Shown piece by piece: positions 1 through 11,338 of a stretch of DNA of 64,000 nt. A model generated the notes under the pieces. It searched no databases and had not been told where the DNA came from. It saw nothing but the letters and a program-made list of their open reading frames with translations. Position 1 is the stretch's first letter. Every line of letters starts with the position of its first letter. Origin of the DNA: Opeltia flavorubescens (taxonomy: Eukaryota > Ascomycota > Lecanoromycetes > Teloschistales > Teloschistaceae); the NCBI GenBank assembly GCA_000442125.1, contig KE546967.1, forward strand, positions 1,736,001 to 1,800,000, in the 5' to 3' direction. Made by a program: the position numbers and the translations under genes.

Positions 1-853
1 TAGTGTAGTATTTTCAAACATTGCCAGTCGAATTCCGGCGGTCCATTGCGTCAAGGAGTGAAACGAATTGAAATGAAAGAGATATCGGTTTTTGCCGGCA
101 GTAGAGACACTGAGCACATTTTGGAGTGGTTGAGCGCCCTGTGCACGAGTCGGTAAAGTCTCGATCTATCAAAACAGTTAGCTTTGAAGTCCAACGGTTC
201 GAATGTATTGATGAAATACCATCTTGATCGACGCATCTGCAAGATTGATGAATCTCGGAGCAACTTCACCATCGTGACCAGCGGCGTCAAGCTCAGCAGC
301 ATCCCACAAAGATAAAATTGTGCCCACGAGTTGAGCAAAGCACTCGGTCCAGCTTCTGTCTGCATTCGGCCGACCATCTATAGCTTCCGTCAGTATTGTC
401 CTGTCTCTTGCGTTATCCTTGTAGCTGAGAACTCACGCGAATCAAGATCGTTCAGCTTCAGAAAGTAACCTTCCTGGTATAGCTTGTTGGAGTGACTGTT
501 CAGGAAGGAGAAAATTGGTTGTAATTCTGGGATGACATCCTGGCCGATTTCCATCAATGGGGGCTGGTAGGTCTGAACCATGGACATGGGCCTAGAAGAC
601 GAAGCAGTTGCGGCCCTGGTCCGCTGTCGTGGAGTTGGCGAGTCTGTTGCCGGCTGGGCCCAATGTGAGGGTGAGGAGGACGAGTTCACTTCTTGAGGCT
701 GCGGTGAAGGGTTGACGGGGGATTGCGACTGAGGTGATTGGGACTTCGGCGTCGAAAAGACCGACATCAGAGACATTACTATGCGAGGACGGTTAGCATG
801 CTTCTGGTATGCAAACTCCTGCAACACGTGCACATACCTCGGGAACGACCCAT
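1..853 (-). CDS. CAF120: Caf120/SKG3-like PH-domain protein, 5' part, truncated by the window edge
   Basis: Spliced model on the minus strand: exons 853-838, 778-437, 377-220 and 165 to beyond 1; all junctions have GT..AG and stay in frame. The protein starts MGRSRVMSLMSVF, continues with a Ser/Pro/Gln-rich low-complexity stretch, then a pleckstrin-homology-like region containing FSFLNSHSNKLYQEGYFLKL, SWTECFAQLVGTILSLWDAA and KNRYLFHFNSFHSLTQW. This matches my knowledge of the fungal Caf120/Skg3 family, PH-domain proteins linked to the CCR4-NOT complex and the bud neck. The rest of the gene, which is long in this family, lies to the left of the window. Exon 1 is only 16 nt, so the start depends on one small intron (837-779). 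An ATG at 776 is the alternative start. Family call is strong; function is inferred from the family. Confidence 0.8.
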
Positions 854-1952
854 GGTGACGGGTTCTGTAGAGACTGGATAGGAGAAGAGCAGAGAGGGTA
901 TAGAGTAGATGAAGAGGCGGAACTGTCGGATCGGATTATTTCGAAGTTATATGTGATGATGTATCCTGCTCAAATGCTGTTGCTGAACACATCGCCAAGG
1001 GCCTGCCGCATATGTTCTCAACGTGAAAGAATGAATGTAATGTCAAAGAGGTGAGATTGTCGTGTGGTATAGACTTCTTAGGTTGCCATACAGATAAATA
1101 CGGTGTACAGGTGATGACCGGGATAATGATAATCTTGGAAAATGTTCTGAGCTAACCGGACTCGTAAGCTGCGTGTGAGGTCATTTATCCACCTTCTCGA
1201 AGTGTTGATCTTTTCCGGCTAAACCCGCTTGTCTAATTCTGAATTTGGTTAAAGCGTTACAAATTCCCTTTTTAACACATTAATCACTGGCAATGAACAA
1301 ATCCAGTGCGGGCCATGATTTCTTCCAGTCTCGTCAAAGACCAGAGCCTCATCAAGGATTCGCAATATTTAGATCTCTGTCCAATCATTTGCGCTGCCGG
1401 AGAACATGCCCCTGCAGTAGTAGGCTGCTGACGACGACTATTCTTGGCGATTTCGCGACAATCCCTGTCTTCGATCTACAAAATTGCATCTTTTGCCTGA
1501 TAGGTAAGTGACAAATGGATCTTGTAAGCATGGGCTTTCAAATATCGTCATGATATATATGCTTTCTAGTATCTCTCTTAGCTTTGCGACATGTCGTGTC
1601 ATTGGGTCCTCGCTTGACTCGCAGCGGCCATATTTGCATCAAGTTTACGAAGAATATCAATTTATTTCATGTGTCTTTGAATGGATGAGAAATTGGTAGA
1701 TGTTTTTTTTGGCAAAACCAAGTAAAATATATACATAAATTTCTTTTGCGACCGCCTTCAAATTTGTGCGAAGAATCTCGAATCTAGAGCATCTAGACAA
1801 GAACAACACGTTTCCCGCGTAAACAAAAACTCCTTTTTTAATCCCTATAGCCACCGGGTATCACCACGGATGTGAAAAGAATAGCAAAGTGACGCCCGGC
1901 AGATCCAGTCCAGCCTATTCTATGTAACACATATGAATACAGATCTTGAAAT
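854..1952. other. Intergenic stretch with no supported gene
   Basis: This 1.1-kb gap separates the Caf120-like gene (start at 853, reading left) from the 3' end of the secreted-protein gene. Only short ORFs of 60-80 codons occur on either strand, with no protein-like composition or paired splice sites that I could defend. The part next to 853 presumably holds the Caf120 promoter. Nothing else was seen. Confidence 0.6.
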
Positions 1953-3131
1953 TCATAGTCGAGCCTTGATATCGTGTGCAACCATGCCATGTCGATGGGA
2001 TCTTCTCCCAAGAATCTCCCCGAAAGATTTCTTGTGTATTCGTGGCAGCATAGATGGTGACCGGGCAGCCACCAGTGGCTCGATCTCCCTTCCAAACAAA
2101 ATGTTCTCCAGTGATCGTTTGCTCGAAGTGCAGACATCACAACGCCCTGCTTCGGGGTGTCCAGTCTCTGCAGTATCCCCTTCACGTCCTGTGCGCAAAT
2201 CACTGACGCCAATGACACAACTGATGTCAAGGCTGGAAACACCATCGTTGGCGTCGTCGTCTGTTGGGAAGGTAAAGGCTGCCGCGGAGCATGGCGCAAA
2301 GAACGGATCTGGGGGAGAACAGGCTTCGCACCAGTTGTCTGCGCTATCGCGGTCCCCGCCAGGGCCTTGAGGGTTTTTGCAAACTCCACCTTCCGAACCG
2401 CCAGTGGGACAAGTGCCTTGCTTGAAAAGATCAATGCCACAACCGGATGTTGCCTGGTTGCCATTGTCGGTACAGAACATGGGTACAGAGAAACCTTCGA
2501 CAAAGCTGACGTCCATCGCACCTTGGCCGCTGCCTACATTGGCTTCATATAAAGTGCCACCATCCGGAGCGCCGGAACCGCCGCCGACATGAACTCTGCC
2601 TCCCCAACCCGGCGGGAAGGTCCATACGTTGCAATCACCCGTCATACCATTGGTGGGAGTACCAGCGGCAGGGGGGTCAACGCGGAAAGCGACATTATCA
2701 CCGGATATTTTGACGTTCATGTTGCCCTGGACTGCGGCGCAATTGCCACCTCCACCTCCGCCACCACCACCTCCACCACCACTGTTGACAGGCCCAGGGG
2801 CAGTGGTAGTAGGGTTGGTGCCACCTCCGGTGTTGACGGGCTGTTGGGCAGTGAATGTTGGATCGCTTCCGCCTCCGCTGTTCTGAACAGAGTTGACTAT
2901 GACTGTAGGTACAGAATCGGGGACCGTGCTCTGTACTGGTTCTGGAATGGGCGTGTTCGGAGCGACAGATGGTGCAACGGTCGGTGCCACTGTGGGAACT
3001 ACTACTGGGGGTGTGAACCCCGGCGGGGGGCCATGTCCACCTCCACCTCTACCACCTCCTCTTTGACCAGAAATCGCCAAGGGATAAAGAAAGATAAACA
3101 AACACGCGATCGTGGAATGAAACAGCTTCAT
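1953..3131 (-). CDS. Secreted Gly-rich, Cys-rich protein, possibly thaumatin-like
   Basis: Single open frame of 392 codons from the ATG at 3131. This start is preferred over an upstream in-frame ATG at 3200 because MKLFHSTIACLFIFLYPLAIS is a textbook signal peptide. After it come Gly-rich segments, Val-Ala-Pro repeats, a run of about 12 Gly, and then a Cys-rich domain (about residues 130-290) with NVWTFPPGWGGRVHVG, VSFVEGFSVPMFC and GCGIDLFKQGTC, ending in FFAPCSAAAFTFP. The WTFPPGWGGRV..DVSFVEGF pattern resembles fungal thaumatin-like secreted proteins; I infer that family from memory. The last ~95 residues are basic and less protein-like, and could reflect a missed 3' intron or a natural tail. 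Likely extracellular or wall-associated. Confidence 0.75.
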   Translation of the reverse strand: MKLFHSTIACLFIFLYPLAISGQRGGGRGGGGHGPPPGFTPPVVVPTVAPTVAPSVAPNTPIPEPVQSTVPDSVPTVIVNSVQNSGGGSDPTFTAQQPVNTGGGTNPTTTAPGPVNSGGGGGGGGGGGGNCAAVQGNMNVKISGDNVAFRVDPPAAGTPTNGMTGDCNVWTFPPGWGGRVHVGGGSGAPDGGTLYEANVGSGQGAMDVSFVEGFSVPMFCTDNGNQATSGCGIDLFKQGTCPTGGSEGGVCKNPQGPGGDRDSADNWCEACSPPDPFFAPCSAAAFTFPTDDDANDGVSSLDISCVIGVSDLRTGREGDTAETGHPEAGRCDVCTSSKRSLENILFGREIEPLVAARSPSMLPRIHKKSFGEILGRRSHRHGMVAHDIKARL

Positions 3132-5064
3132 CGTGAGACGTAGAGGCCACGTATAGAAGAATATGGGTGATTGAGAAAAGGAAATGCTATAAAGGAGCAA
3201 TGGCGAGCATGGTATGCGTTACGGTAAGTATATATGGTAGGGAAACGGATGAACAGAGCAAGCTGATAGACAACAGGTAACACCGCCGAGAGAAGGAAGA
3301 CAGAAGATAGAAGAGGTACTTATACGACATAATTTTGGGATGCTCATGATCACGGAGGTAGTATTGGCCGAGCACGTTGTCCTGGCCATGAGGTCTGATG
3401 AGTTCGTTTCATGTTACCTTCGAGTAAGGCACAGCTGTCTCGACTTCCTTCAGTAGAGGCAATGATAATTTGAAACGGAGGCAAGATGTAGGTCCATTCT
3501 ACTCAAATGCCAACGTTGGATGTCCGGCACAGTGGAATGTCTTAGAGAGAGGCCGCTAAGCCCCCCGACGACACCTCGAGCACAAAGCAGTAGTTGGTGT
3601 GCCTAGGAGATAACTTGAATTTCCTAACAAGTGTGCACGCTTGATGCGATTTTCGACATTTGGGAAAACAAAACTCGTCGAGAGCGACGAATCAGGACTA
3701 TTGTTTCGAGGCCAGCAGGTCGCGTGTATGCTCCAGATTGATTGGCTTGACACACCGGTGCTGCTAAGGTGTGCGCTTGTCTGTTATGGTGGGTTTCGTA
3801 AAGCCTTGGGGATCCGCCAAATAAGTAACTTGCGACTTGAAGTCCGTAGGCATCGGGAAAAAATCCGTCAAGTAATCACGTGTAGGACGTGGGAATCTTG
3901 GTGATTAGGAAAAAGGCAGAGCTAGGACATGTGTTGGAAGCTGGCTACGCCACCTGCACCATCCAGGTCCGGTTGTTGTCCCCGTCAGCTTGGCCTAGGA
4001 AACCAACATACTGATAAGTACAGAATGTCAGCACATCAGCTCATGATCGGCGCTGGTTATGACCTTTAAAAGCTTTAAGCTTCTTTCCAACCTTGACTGG
4101 GAGCTTTTCGGCTCGCTCCAGATAGCCCGGGTGACATGCCAATGCTTTCGAGACCCCGCTGGTCGTTCGAGAAAGCTGACTTTGCCTCCCAATTGAAGCA
4201 GCCGTGAAATTAAAGGAGAACTCCGCCGTTCAAGAGTCGATCTAGAGTCGACTCGGGCGTTGACAAGACGATGTGACGTGGTTCTCAATCTGTGAGGTAC
4301 ATAACGCGAAAGAGGGCTGCCAAGATTCCGCATTTTGCTTGGTCGAGTATCTCAATTTCCGCAAGGGTTTTGCGCTGTCAGAATCTACATATGTGCTATC
4401 ACACTTTTCTGCGATGGTATCTTCTAGGCTCTACGTAGGCTGTTTTTCTATTCTAGACTGCTCTTGTTCGTCCCTACATTCAGTCACTCCCTGCTCAAAA
4501 GTCTTTACAACGACCACGCAAGATTCACTCCTACGAAACGTTAATCGACAACCTCTTTCAATTTTGCAACCATGAACATGGTTAGTATCGATGGAATGAT
4601 AACTCTCGTCTATGGGTATTATGATCTTGTTTCGGAAAAAATCCATTAACATGCTCCCCATTGTCTGGAATCATCCCTCATGCATTTCCTGCCGGAGGTT
4701 TAACGGTTCATCAATTCGCCAGACAGCCTCACTCCCAAGGCTCTCCGTTTCCTCTCTTTCTTCTTTGTTAGATGCACTGGTTCTCTAATTTCTTTGTCAC
4801 TGATTTGACAATATCATTGTGTATCCTCTCAGATTCACAAAGAACATAGTGCTGAGGTTCTACCTTTGTTTGATCATGTCAAGAGCCTCTTATGCTCCTG
4901 CGATTCTTCCAGTCCGTTCTAGCACGTCTGTCACTCTATTCCATCAACCCGCAATCTACTCCACAAGAAGTGCCTAAGCAGATCCCCCCCAGCGGACACT
5001 CTAGTTGACATACCGAACCATCATAAGGCCATATACCAGAATAGGCGACGGTACTTCTACCAAG
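3132..5064. other. Intergenic stretch with no supported gene
   Basis: Almost 2 kb between divergently transcribed genes (secreted protein reading left, membrane protein reading right). It should contain both promoters. Short ORFs near 3.6 and 4.3 kb have no recognisable content. A pyrimidine-rich tract precedes the membrane-protein gene around 4.7-5.0 kb, as is common in fungal promoters. No repeat or RNA gene was recognised. Confidence 0.55.
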
Positions 5065-5892
5065 ATGTCACTCGGTCCCCTCTTCGAGATCCCTTCTGGA
5101 TACTGCTTCATCCCTTCCTGCGACCCTAAACACCCGCCTGCATCCCCATCTTCACCGACCTCCTCTTCCAGCCGTTCCCTCACAACCTCCACAACCACAA
5201 TCTTCGGTCCCACGATCACCCGCTCCCACCCTCACTCAAAACGTTCCCCCAGTCCTGTCAGCAGTGTAATCCCAATGCTAGGTTCCCAACCCCTGCACGC
5301 TTCTTTCCCAACCGATCATCCTGTAAAGATCGGTGACGGACCTATATGTATCGTGTTTTGCGAATGGGCGCGTGGGGAGATTGGTATAAAACCAGAACCG
5401 GCATTGAGCACTATCAGCGATGATCTAACGACTGGTACTAGGATCCTGACACACAAATCGACTATGACTGCTGCACCAGAGGAGGGGGCGACCGTGACGG
5501 GGGATGTGGTGGCTTCGATTTTGAAGTCTGTTTACGGAGGGTCGCCCACGGCTCCAAACACCCCGCTTGATACAAGTCTCTCCCCACCCCCTTCGTCCCC
5601 TTCCATTTCCCCATCCTTAGCCCCATCGGCCACCCCTCCAATAACTCAACATCCCCACCACTCCCAAAAGCTGTCCATTTTTATCGCCAGCGGCGTCCTC
5701 GGTCTTGCCCTTTTACTAGGTTGCGCTTGGCTCATCACGCGACAGATCCGTAAGGTTAGAGCGAAGTTGAATCCCCATACGCAAGGTGTGCATCGGGATC
5801 GGGAGAGAGAGGTTTGGGAGATGGAAGGGGGGAGGGGTGTGCCTGAGATGGGAGATCGGGTGCAGGAAGTCGGAAGGGAGGGGAAGGAGTGA
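5065..5892 (+). CDS. Ser/Thr/Pro-rich single-pass membrane protein, function unknown
   Basis: Open frame of about 275 codons from the first in-frame ATG at 5065; the frame is open upstream to about 5005 without another ATG. The N-terminal two thirds are rich in Ser, Thr and Pro with several Cys (SGYCFIPSCDP, ICIVFCEWA). A membrane segment follows at about residues 205-228 (IFIASGVLGLALLLGCAWLI), then a basic stop-transfer (TRQIRKVRAK) and an Arg/Glu-rich cytosolic tail. This layout resembles fungal wall-stress-sensor-like or other type I membrane proteins. No N-terminal signal peptide is visible, so a short upstream exon may be missing. I do not recognise a named family. Confidence 0.6.
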   Translation: MSLGPLFEIPSGYCFIPSCDPKHPPASPSSPTSSSSRSLTTSTTTIFGPTITRSHPHSKRSPSPVSSVIPMLGSQPLHASFPTDHPVKIGDGPICIVFCEWARGEIGIKPEPALSTISDDLTTGTRILTHKSTMTAAPEEGATVTGDVVASILKSVYGGSPTAPNTPLDTSLSPPPSSPSISPSLAPSATPPITQHPHHSQKLSIFIASGVLGLALLLGCAWLITRQIRKVRAKLNPHTQGVHRDREREVWEMEGGRGVPEMGDRVQEVGREGKE

Positions 5893-5894
5893 TG

Positions 5895-5922
5895 GTAAGG
5901 AGTAAGGAGTAAGGAGTAAGGA
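5895..5922 (+). repeat. Four perfect tandem copies of a 7-bp unit (GTAAGGA)
   Basis: Directly downstream of the stop codon at 5892, GTAAGGA is repeated four times head to tail without mismatch. It is a short microsatellite in the 3' untranslated region of the membrane-protein gene and may vary between strains. Confidence 0.9.
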
Positions 5923-6305
5923 ATGATTGATGGAGTGATAGGGGAGGATGGAGTGGGAAGATAGGCTCTTAAGTTATTGGTATGTAATGGGACTGTCAAT
6001 GGTGATGATCTCCTCGGTTTTTTTTTTGGTTTTTTAAAGGAAAAAAAGGTATTAGAATGCTTAGAATCTACTAAGAGGAAAACTACCTTTTTGCGTTGAA
6101 GTATTTCAATCAAAGGTAGAACCAGAGAAATATAAAACAATCAAATAGTAGGTCCTTATAATTCTTTCCTTACTTATTTTAATAAACCCGTGGCAGTAAA
6201 ACACTTCTGCCGACCTCTCACACCTTTTGGTATGAAGTGTCAGCTCCTTATTCTACCGAAATTTCGCCGACACTAGACCCTTTAAAACTATCCACTGTTA
6301 CCACC

Positions 6306-6462
6306 CTCGTTGTGTCAAAAATAATTCGCAATGTGAGGGCCTACGGTAGCCGCTAGAATAGGCCGCCCAGACTCCTAATTAGGGGACTGCTTAGCGACAC
6401 TCGGGGCGGTCTTGGCGTCCACCGTATGCCCTCACATTGCGAATTATTTTTGACACGACGAG
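6306..6462. mobile_element. 157-bp MITE-like element with ~46-bp terminal inverted repeats
   Basis: The ends are near-perfect inverted repeats of about 46 bp with three mismatches. The left end reads CTCGTTGTGTCAAAAATAAT and the right end, read on the minus strand, CTCGTCGTGTCAAAAATAAT; both continue through AATGTGAGGGC and TACGGT. The pentamer CCACC sits immediately outside both ends (6301-6305 and 6463-6467), as expected of a target-site duplication. The middle contains the palindrome CCTAATTAGG (6374-6383) and partly alignable GC-rich halves. There is no coding capacity. This is the architecture of a non-autonomous DNA transposon (MITE). The superfamily is not assigned; a 5-bp duplication is not typical of the common fungal Tc1/mariner type. 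No second copy was noticed in the window. Confidence 0.8.
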
Positions 6463-6701
6463 CCACCTGAAAGTGCGAGAAATCGGCAGGAGTGATTGTT
6501 GCAAGGAGCACCCCCTGTTATCATTAAAACACACCCCCTATCACTTGCAAGGGATTTGTGGATCGGTTCATCGGTTCACTGTAGAAGCCGTTCACACAGT
6601 TCTCCAATTCTGGTCTACTGGCTACAATTCCCGATGAAGGGGACAATTGCCTCGCATACCATTTTATGGAGGACCTGTAAGAACCCTAACCTATCCGCAA
6701 T

Positions 6702-8472
6702 TCACGATGTCCCAGATCGCGACTTGATCATTACCATAGTATCATCACCTTTCACAGGCCCAATGACTCCCAGCGTAGGCTTCTTCTCATCTAACCTTGG
6801 AATCCCTGCGCTCGACTCCGCAAGCTCGATCTTGTATCGATGTAATACCAGTGCTACAAATGCCAGGACTTCCCTCCTCGCTATGAACCTACCAGAACAG
6901 TGTGTGATGCCGCCGGCAAACGGCTTGAAGTCCGGGCTGCTGCCATCATCCTTGTCTTCGAGGAAAAACTTCCCGGATGAAAATCTTTGACTTGAGGACC
7001 AAATTCGGCCGGTTGGAAATGTAGTTGGCGGTATGGCATTAGTAGCTTGGTGTTCTTTCTCAGTATCTTTCCTCTTAGCTGAGTGGGAGAGATCACGGTC
7101 CTAGCCGATGAGGCACTGCTCGTGAGTCGTAAGGTATCATCGAATGCGGCGTTGAGCACAATACAGCGAAGGAGGCTGTCAATGTTAACTTCGTTGTTGA
7201 GGATGCATCCTTGGGTCTCTTTTCTGATTGCTACGAGAGTTGGAGGTTTATGGAGGAGGTAAGTCAAGAGCCAGAAGGATATCTTGAACGCATTTGCGTT
7301 GGTACTATCGCAGTCAGTCAGTAAGTATATATATGCACTCAACGCGCTGGAAATGATCACCTACGCCCAGTAGAACAGTTGGAACGATATTCCAATGTCC
7401 CGGGATGCCATTCCAGCTTTTCGTTGCCGTTCTTCGAGAGACTGGACGTAATGGCAGGCCCCAGGACGATCTCCGAGCGGCAGTTCGAAATAGCTTTTAA
7501 AAGCTTCAGTATTCTGTCGCCTGCCCTGGTTCATCTTCCGAGCAAGAAAGGCAGGGTATTGGTAGGTGAGCATCCAGCTATCTCCGTCAAAAGCGTGGAA
7601 GTCCGAGACAAGATGTGGATTGACGTTCAACAGGGTTTCTCCAAAGAAGGCAACGGAAGCTGCGGGAACCAGCACGTCCGCACACCAGGCATATAACGAA
7701 AGTGTGCTTCGCTCGTCACCTTCCTTACTCCCTAGATTTCCGGTCGCAAGCACGTCATATGTATGAAGTCTTTGCTCAATTTGCCCGAGTATTTTCCCAG
7801 TAAGGTCAAGCAAGTGAAGTCCGAGATGTAGCTGTTCTCGATGAAAGTCATTCGCTTGATGAAGCATGCAGTTCCCTTTCGAGGCATCCGACATCTTATC
7901 TTAATCAACTTAGGATATTTCAAAGGTGACATGAAGATCCCTTATGAATTCGTTGAACGAGAGGCTCGTGGTGTTTTTGTAGGACCAACGACATATCTTA
8001 AGGGGAAGTGATGTTGTGCAATTCGGTACCAGCGACGTGATACCAGATGATTTGCGAGAATCATTGCAGTATTGTCTGTTGAACATATCAGCTCCTGACA
8101 CTCCTGGGTGCTGATGACACCGCATGCGCGTTCTATGAGAGAGAGAAGACACCTTCCACAGGTCGATAGTGCTTGTGTATCTCGGAAGAAGTTTCGAGCG
8201 TAACTTACCAATATGGTCGTTGAATTGGCCTAGATGGAGGGACGGGTTGGAAACAGTAGTATCAAGTAGTGACAGCGTTGTCATTTTTCAATTGTGCCTG
8301 AGTCCTGGGCTCCCAGCTTATGAGGGATCCAATAAGGAAGTTGTCTCGGTTCAGACGCATAAATGATTGTTAAGATGGTAAAGTTCCATAGCCGCCAGAG
8401 TAGATAGATTACGATTGTCAGGACGCTAGAGATGATGGTCAAATTGTGAGAATTCGAGGGATTCAAGGACAT
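6702..8472 (-). pseudogene. Cytochrome P450, frameshifted and probably decayed
   Basis: Minus-strand P450. The N-terminal anchor begins at the ATG at 8472 (TIISSVLTIVIYLLWRLW) and is followed by a Pro-rich hinge (QLPYWIP). Middle exons contain YKNTTSLSFNEFIRDL and HADVLVPAASVAFFGETLL-like helices. A clean intron follows FQLFYW (donor GTAGGT near 7366, acceptor near 7312). Next come NAFKISFWLLTYLL, then TLRLTSSASSARTV and LLMPYRQLHF. The haem loop PFAGGITHCSGR is intact, and the stop is TGA at 6702-6704. Defects: one base is missing between VKDFHP and FFLEDKDDG (around 6970), putting the haem-binding part in another frame; the K-helix Glu of ExxR appears as Asp (DTLR); and the segment 8000-8200 fits no single frame. 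A sequencing error could explain the frameshift alone. It resembles the fungal CYP7/8-like oxysterol-hydroxylase type, but substrate is unknown. Confidence 0.75.
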
Positions 8473-11338
8473 AGAAGGGAACTCGAGGACATTGCACAGG
8501 CACCGATAATGTCCAAGTTCTCCAAACTTCAAGAGGCCAATCGGATTCGAAGACTGTAAGTTGTATAGAGTAGTCAGTAGCAAACATATCCCATTGTGCA
8601 TACAACTATTTAGAGGTTCTGCCAGATGGTGTACTTGTGCCTCGAAATAAGCAACCTGAAGCCTTCATACTTTGTTTGTACCACTATGAATGCATAAAAT
8701 AACAGTGGAAGTGAAGGTACATGACTTGACGTAACTCGATAACGACATAAAATAGTTCGGCCAGCATGCATCCGTGTCACGGCAACCTTTATATTCTCAC
8801 CGCCGTGGCAGCTGACAAATGATCCGCCTTGAATCCACTGCAGAAATTCTCTCCCCTAAAGTTGAAATCGCCATACTGCGTCTTCTGTTCCTATCAAGTC
8901 AGGCTTTATTGACAGCCAGCGATGATGAGAAAGCTTTCCGTCTTGCCAAAAATCGATGCTGACGGGCCGATTGGCGACCAATCAGAAAACCCTGGCTGGG
9001 TAACATTGGATGCAAGTCTGAGATTTTGGTGGGACATAGACTTGTCTTTCCAGTAAAGTAGCAGATATACTGAGAGCGAAAAGCGAATGATTGGGGTCAA
9101 AGCTGCAAGGGTAAGAGCTACATCTTCAGGTTGACAATATATACGGCGGTGACTGCAAAGCAGGAAATATGAAGAAATTCCTACATTGTAGCTCTGGATG
9201 GGATATACCTTCGATGATCTCTCTATGCAGCTGAGCAGTTTGGGTCGCATTCCGGATGCAGCTATTTCGATCATAAGGTTATGCAGTATTGGTGCATATT
9301 GCTGGAGATGGAACACATTCAGTCAGCTTACTGTGCGGCAATTGTGTTGTAATTCCAAAATTCCCATGATAATAGCTGTGCGAAGTCACTCGTTGCAAAG
9401 GGGGTTCATGCATGTGTTTGCATATGCAATGGAACGGGAACCCTTGTTCAACTTACCTGTACCGGTGTTCCCCGGCGAATAACCACACCGTCGGATCCTC
9501 AAGGGTATTATTTTTGTGCAACTTAAGTATATGTGGATGGAGTATTGAGTAGCTGTAGAGGCTTATGCCACTTCTCCGGTTATATACTTCCAGACATTTC
9601 CTAGTTGCATGCCGCATCGGCGCCATTTTGCATCGCATTTCTCTCTTATTTTGTTGTTGTTCACATCCTGAAAAAAGAGTAATCCTCATCGATAGCTCTC
9701 CGTCCACCACCGTTTAGCGAGCAGCCCAGTGCATTATTACCAACTGGGGATCAGCCATGTACTGTGTCATAGCAGATATGCAATGCCCCGAACCTGCTTA
9801 CCACTCGGCGTCCAGTATCCTATTCGCTCTCGCCTTGGAGCCAGCCCGGCTCTACTGGACGCTTGCATAGCAAAGCAATAAGTATAGCAACAAACTCTAC
9901 TTGGAGTACCGTATACCAAGTCATTCCCTTAAGCCGTCAGACCAAGGAAAAACGTTCCAGGAGCTGGCTAGTATATCCGTTCCGTTCCTGAGTGTTGGTG
10001 CGGGCCGCTGCGTCCCCATTAGAATATATGTCTTTAAATGCACCACCGCTTTCATTGCAACGTGAAGGGCGCCAGGTAAGTGAGGATTCGGCTAGGCATT
10101 GCGGCAATGACAAGCAATTTCTCTTTTACTGTATCTGAGGCTCTTGGCCAAGTTATAGTGTACGAAGGCATCGGAGTCTGCTCGGTCTCCCCAAATTGGA
10201 GATCGGCCCCGAAGCCTGTGTTGGCTAGACAAGGAAAGTGAAAAATGGAAATCCAGTGTTATAGAGTTCTCATGCGTGTCACATGTGCTTCTGGGGTCCA
10301 TATGCCCATAGCTTCCGTGGCTTGCTGGATTGACTCTTCCCAAGCAATTACACTTCTTTGTTGTTGAACGCTGGTGCTGTGATCGTCCGATGAAGCTTCC
10401 ACACATAGCCGTCACACTATGTCATTTGTACAGCGAGATAGTCAAGATCACGTGTATCTCACACTCAACGGATACTACTGCTTAAACAGACTAAGTATGC
10501 CTTGCAACTAGTGAGGAGAGAATACGAGTGATGTCCTAGATCGTAAGACCTGCGAAAAAGCTGCATTGGCTTCCGGAAATCGTCTTTTCGTTTGTCGAAT
10601 TCTTAACAAGGTGCAGCGCCTGTGACTTACAAAGGTCTCGTGAAAGGAGTAAGACGTCATCACGAGTCACCTAATTTGCCATGCATCCTGAATTTTTCGG
10701 GAGATAGCTATCTTCGATGATTGTATGGAGACCAGGCTCCTAGGCCCCAAGGTAGCAAGCGACCAAAGGTATTATAAGTGGTTACTGCTAAATTCCATAG
10801 ACGATTAACGGCGTCGATCAGGCTGGAGGCGAGACGTAATCATGGTGAATGCGCTCCTTCTTGGGATAAGCTGTTGCCTAATCCCTACTTTGTCCGAAAT
10901 CCGTCTGACTCCTATTTTATATCCAGGGTAGTAAGACTGTGGGGCGTGTTGGATCTGTATGGTTACAAGTTCCCTATGATATTCGCTCATTGGTTTGACA
11001 GAATAGAGACTGTAGATTCAAATGTCGTATTTCCAATACTGATCGAGACGTCGCTTCGAAACCTTTGCGGTGGAACAGCGTGGTGGTATTTGCCCACATA
11101 TGAGTATCTGTATTGATATACCATACCTACTATCCATGATCATTTCTGGGGATCCAAAGTCCCCAACAGACAAACATTTTAGGTCGTGACATAGACGTGA
11201 CTCATCACAAGTAGTAGCACATGATATCAATACCAAGACTCTTCAATGATCCCAAATATCATATCCACAAGCGCCGACCAATAGGGATGAGATGCGTCAA
11301 GCAGCCTCACATTGCCAGGAGCCATACAGCCCGCTGCT
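8473..11338. other. 2.9-kb stretch with weak, unresolved coding signal only
   Basis: No complete gene could be built. On the minus strand, 8906-9316 has protein-like pieces (APILHNLMIEIAASGMRPKL, and EDVALTLAALTPIIRFSLSV) separated by plausible introns (a GTAAGC donor near 9327, and a GTATAT..TTTGCAG intron near 9212-9157). This could be a short or broken gene next to the P450. On the plus strand, 10778-11116 is open for 112 codons without recognisable motifs. The remainder shows nothing definable. Confidence 0.4.

Noticed and set aside
1933-3143. Several plus-strand frames opposite the secreted Gly-rich protein
   Set aside because: The minus-strand frame has a signal peptide and Cys-rich domain; opposite frames are low-complexity by-products.
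5646-6140. 164-codon minus-strand frame over the membrane-protein gene tail
   Set aside because: Composition (Pro/Ser/Leu from a purine-rich coding strand) marks it as a shadow.
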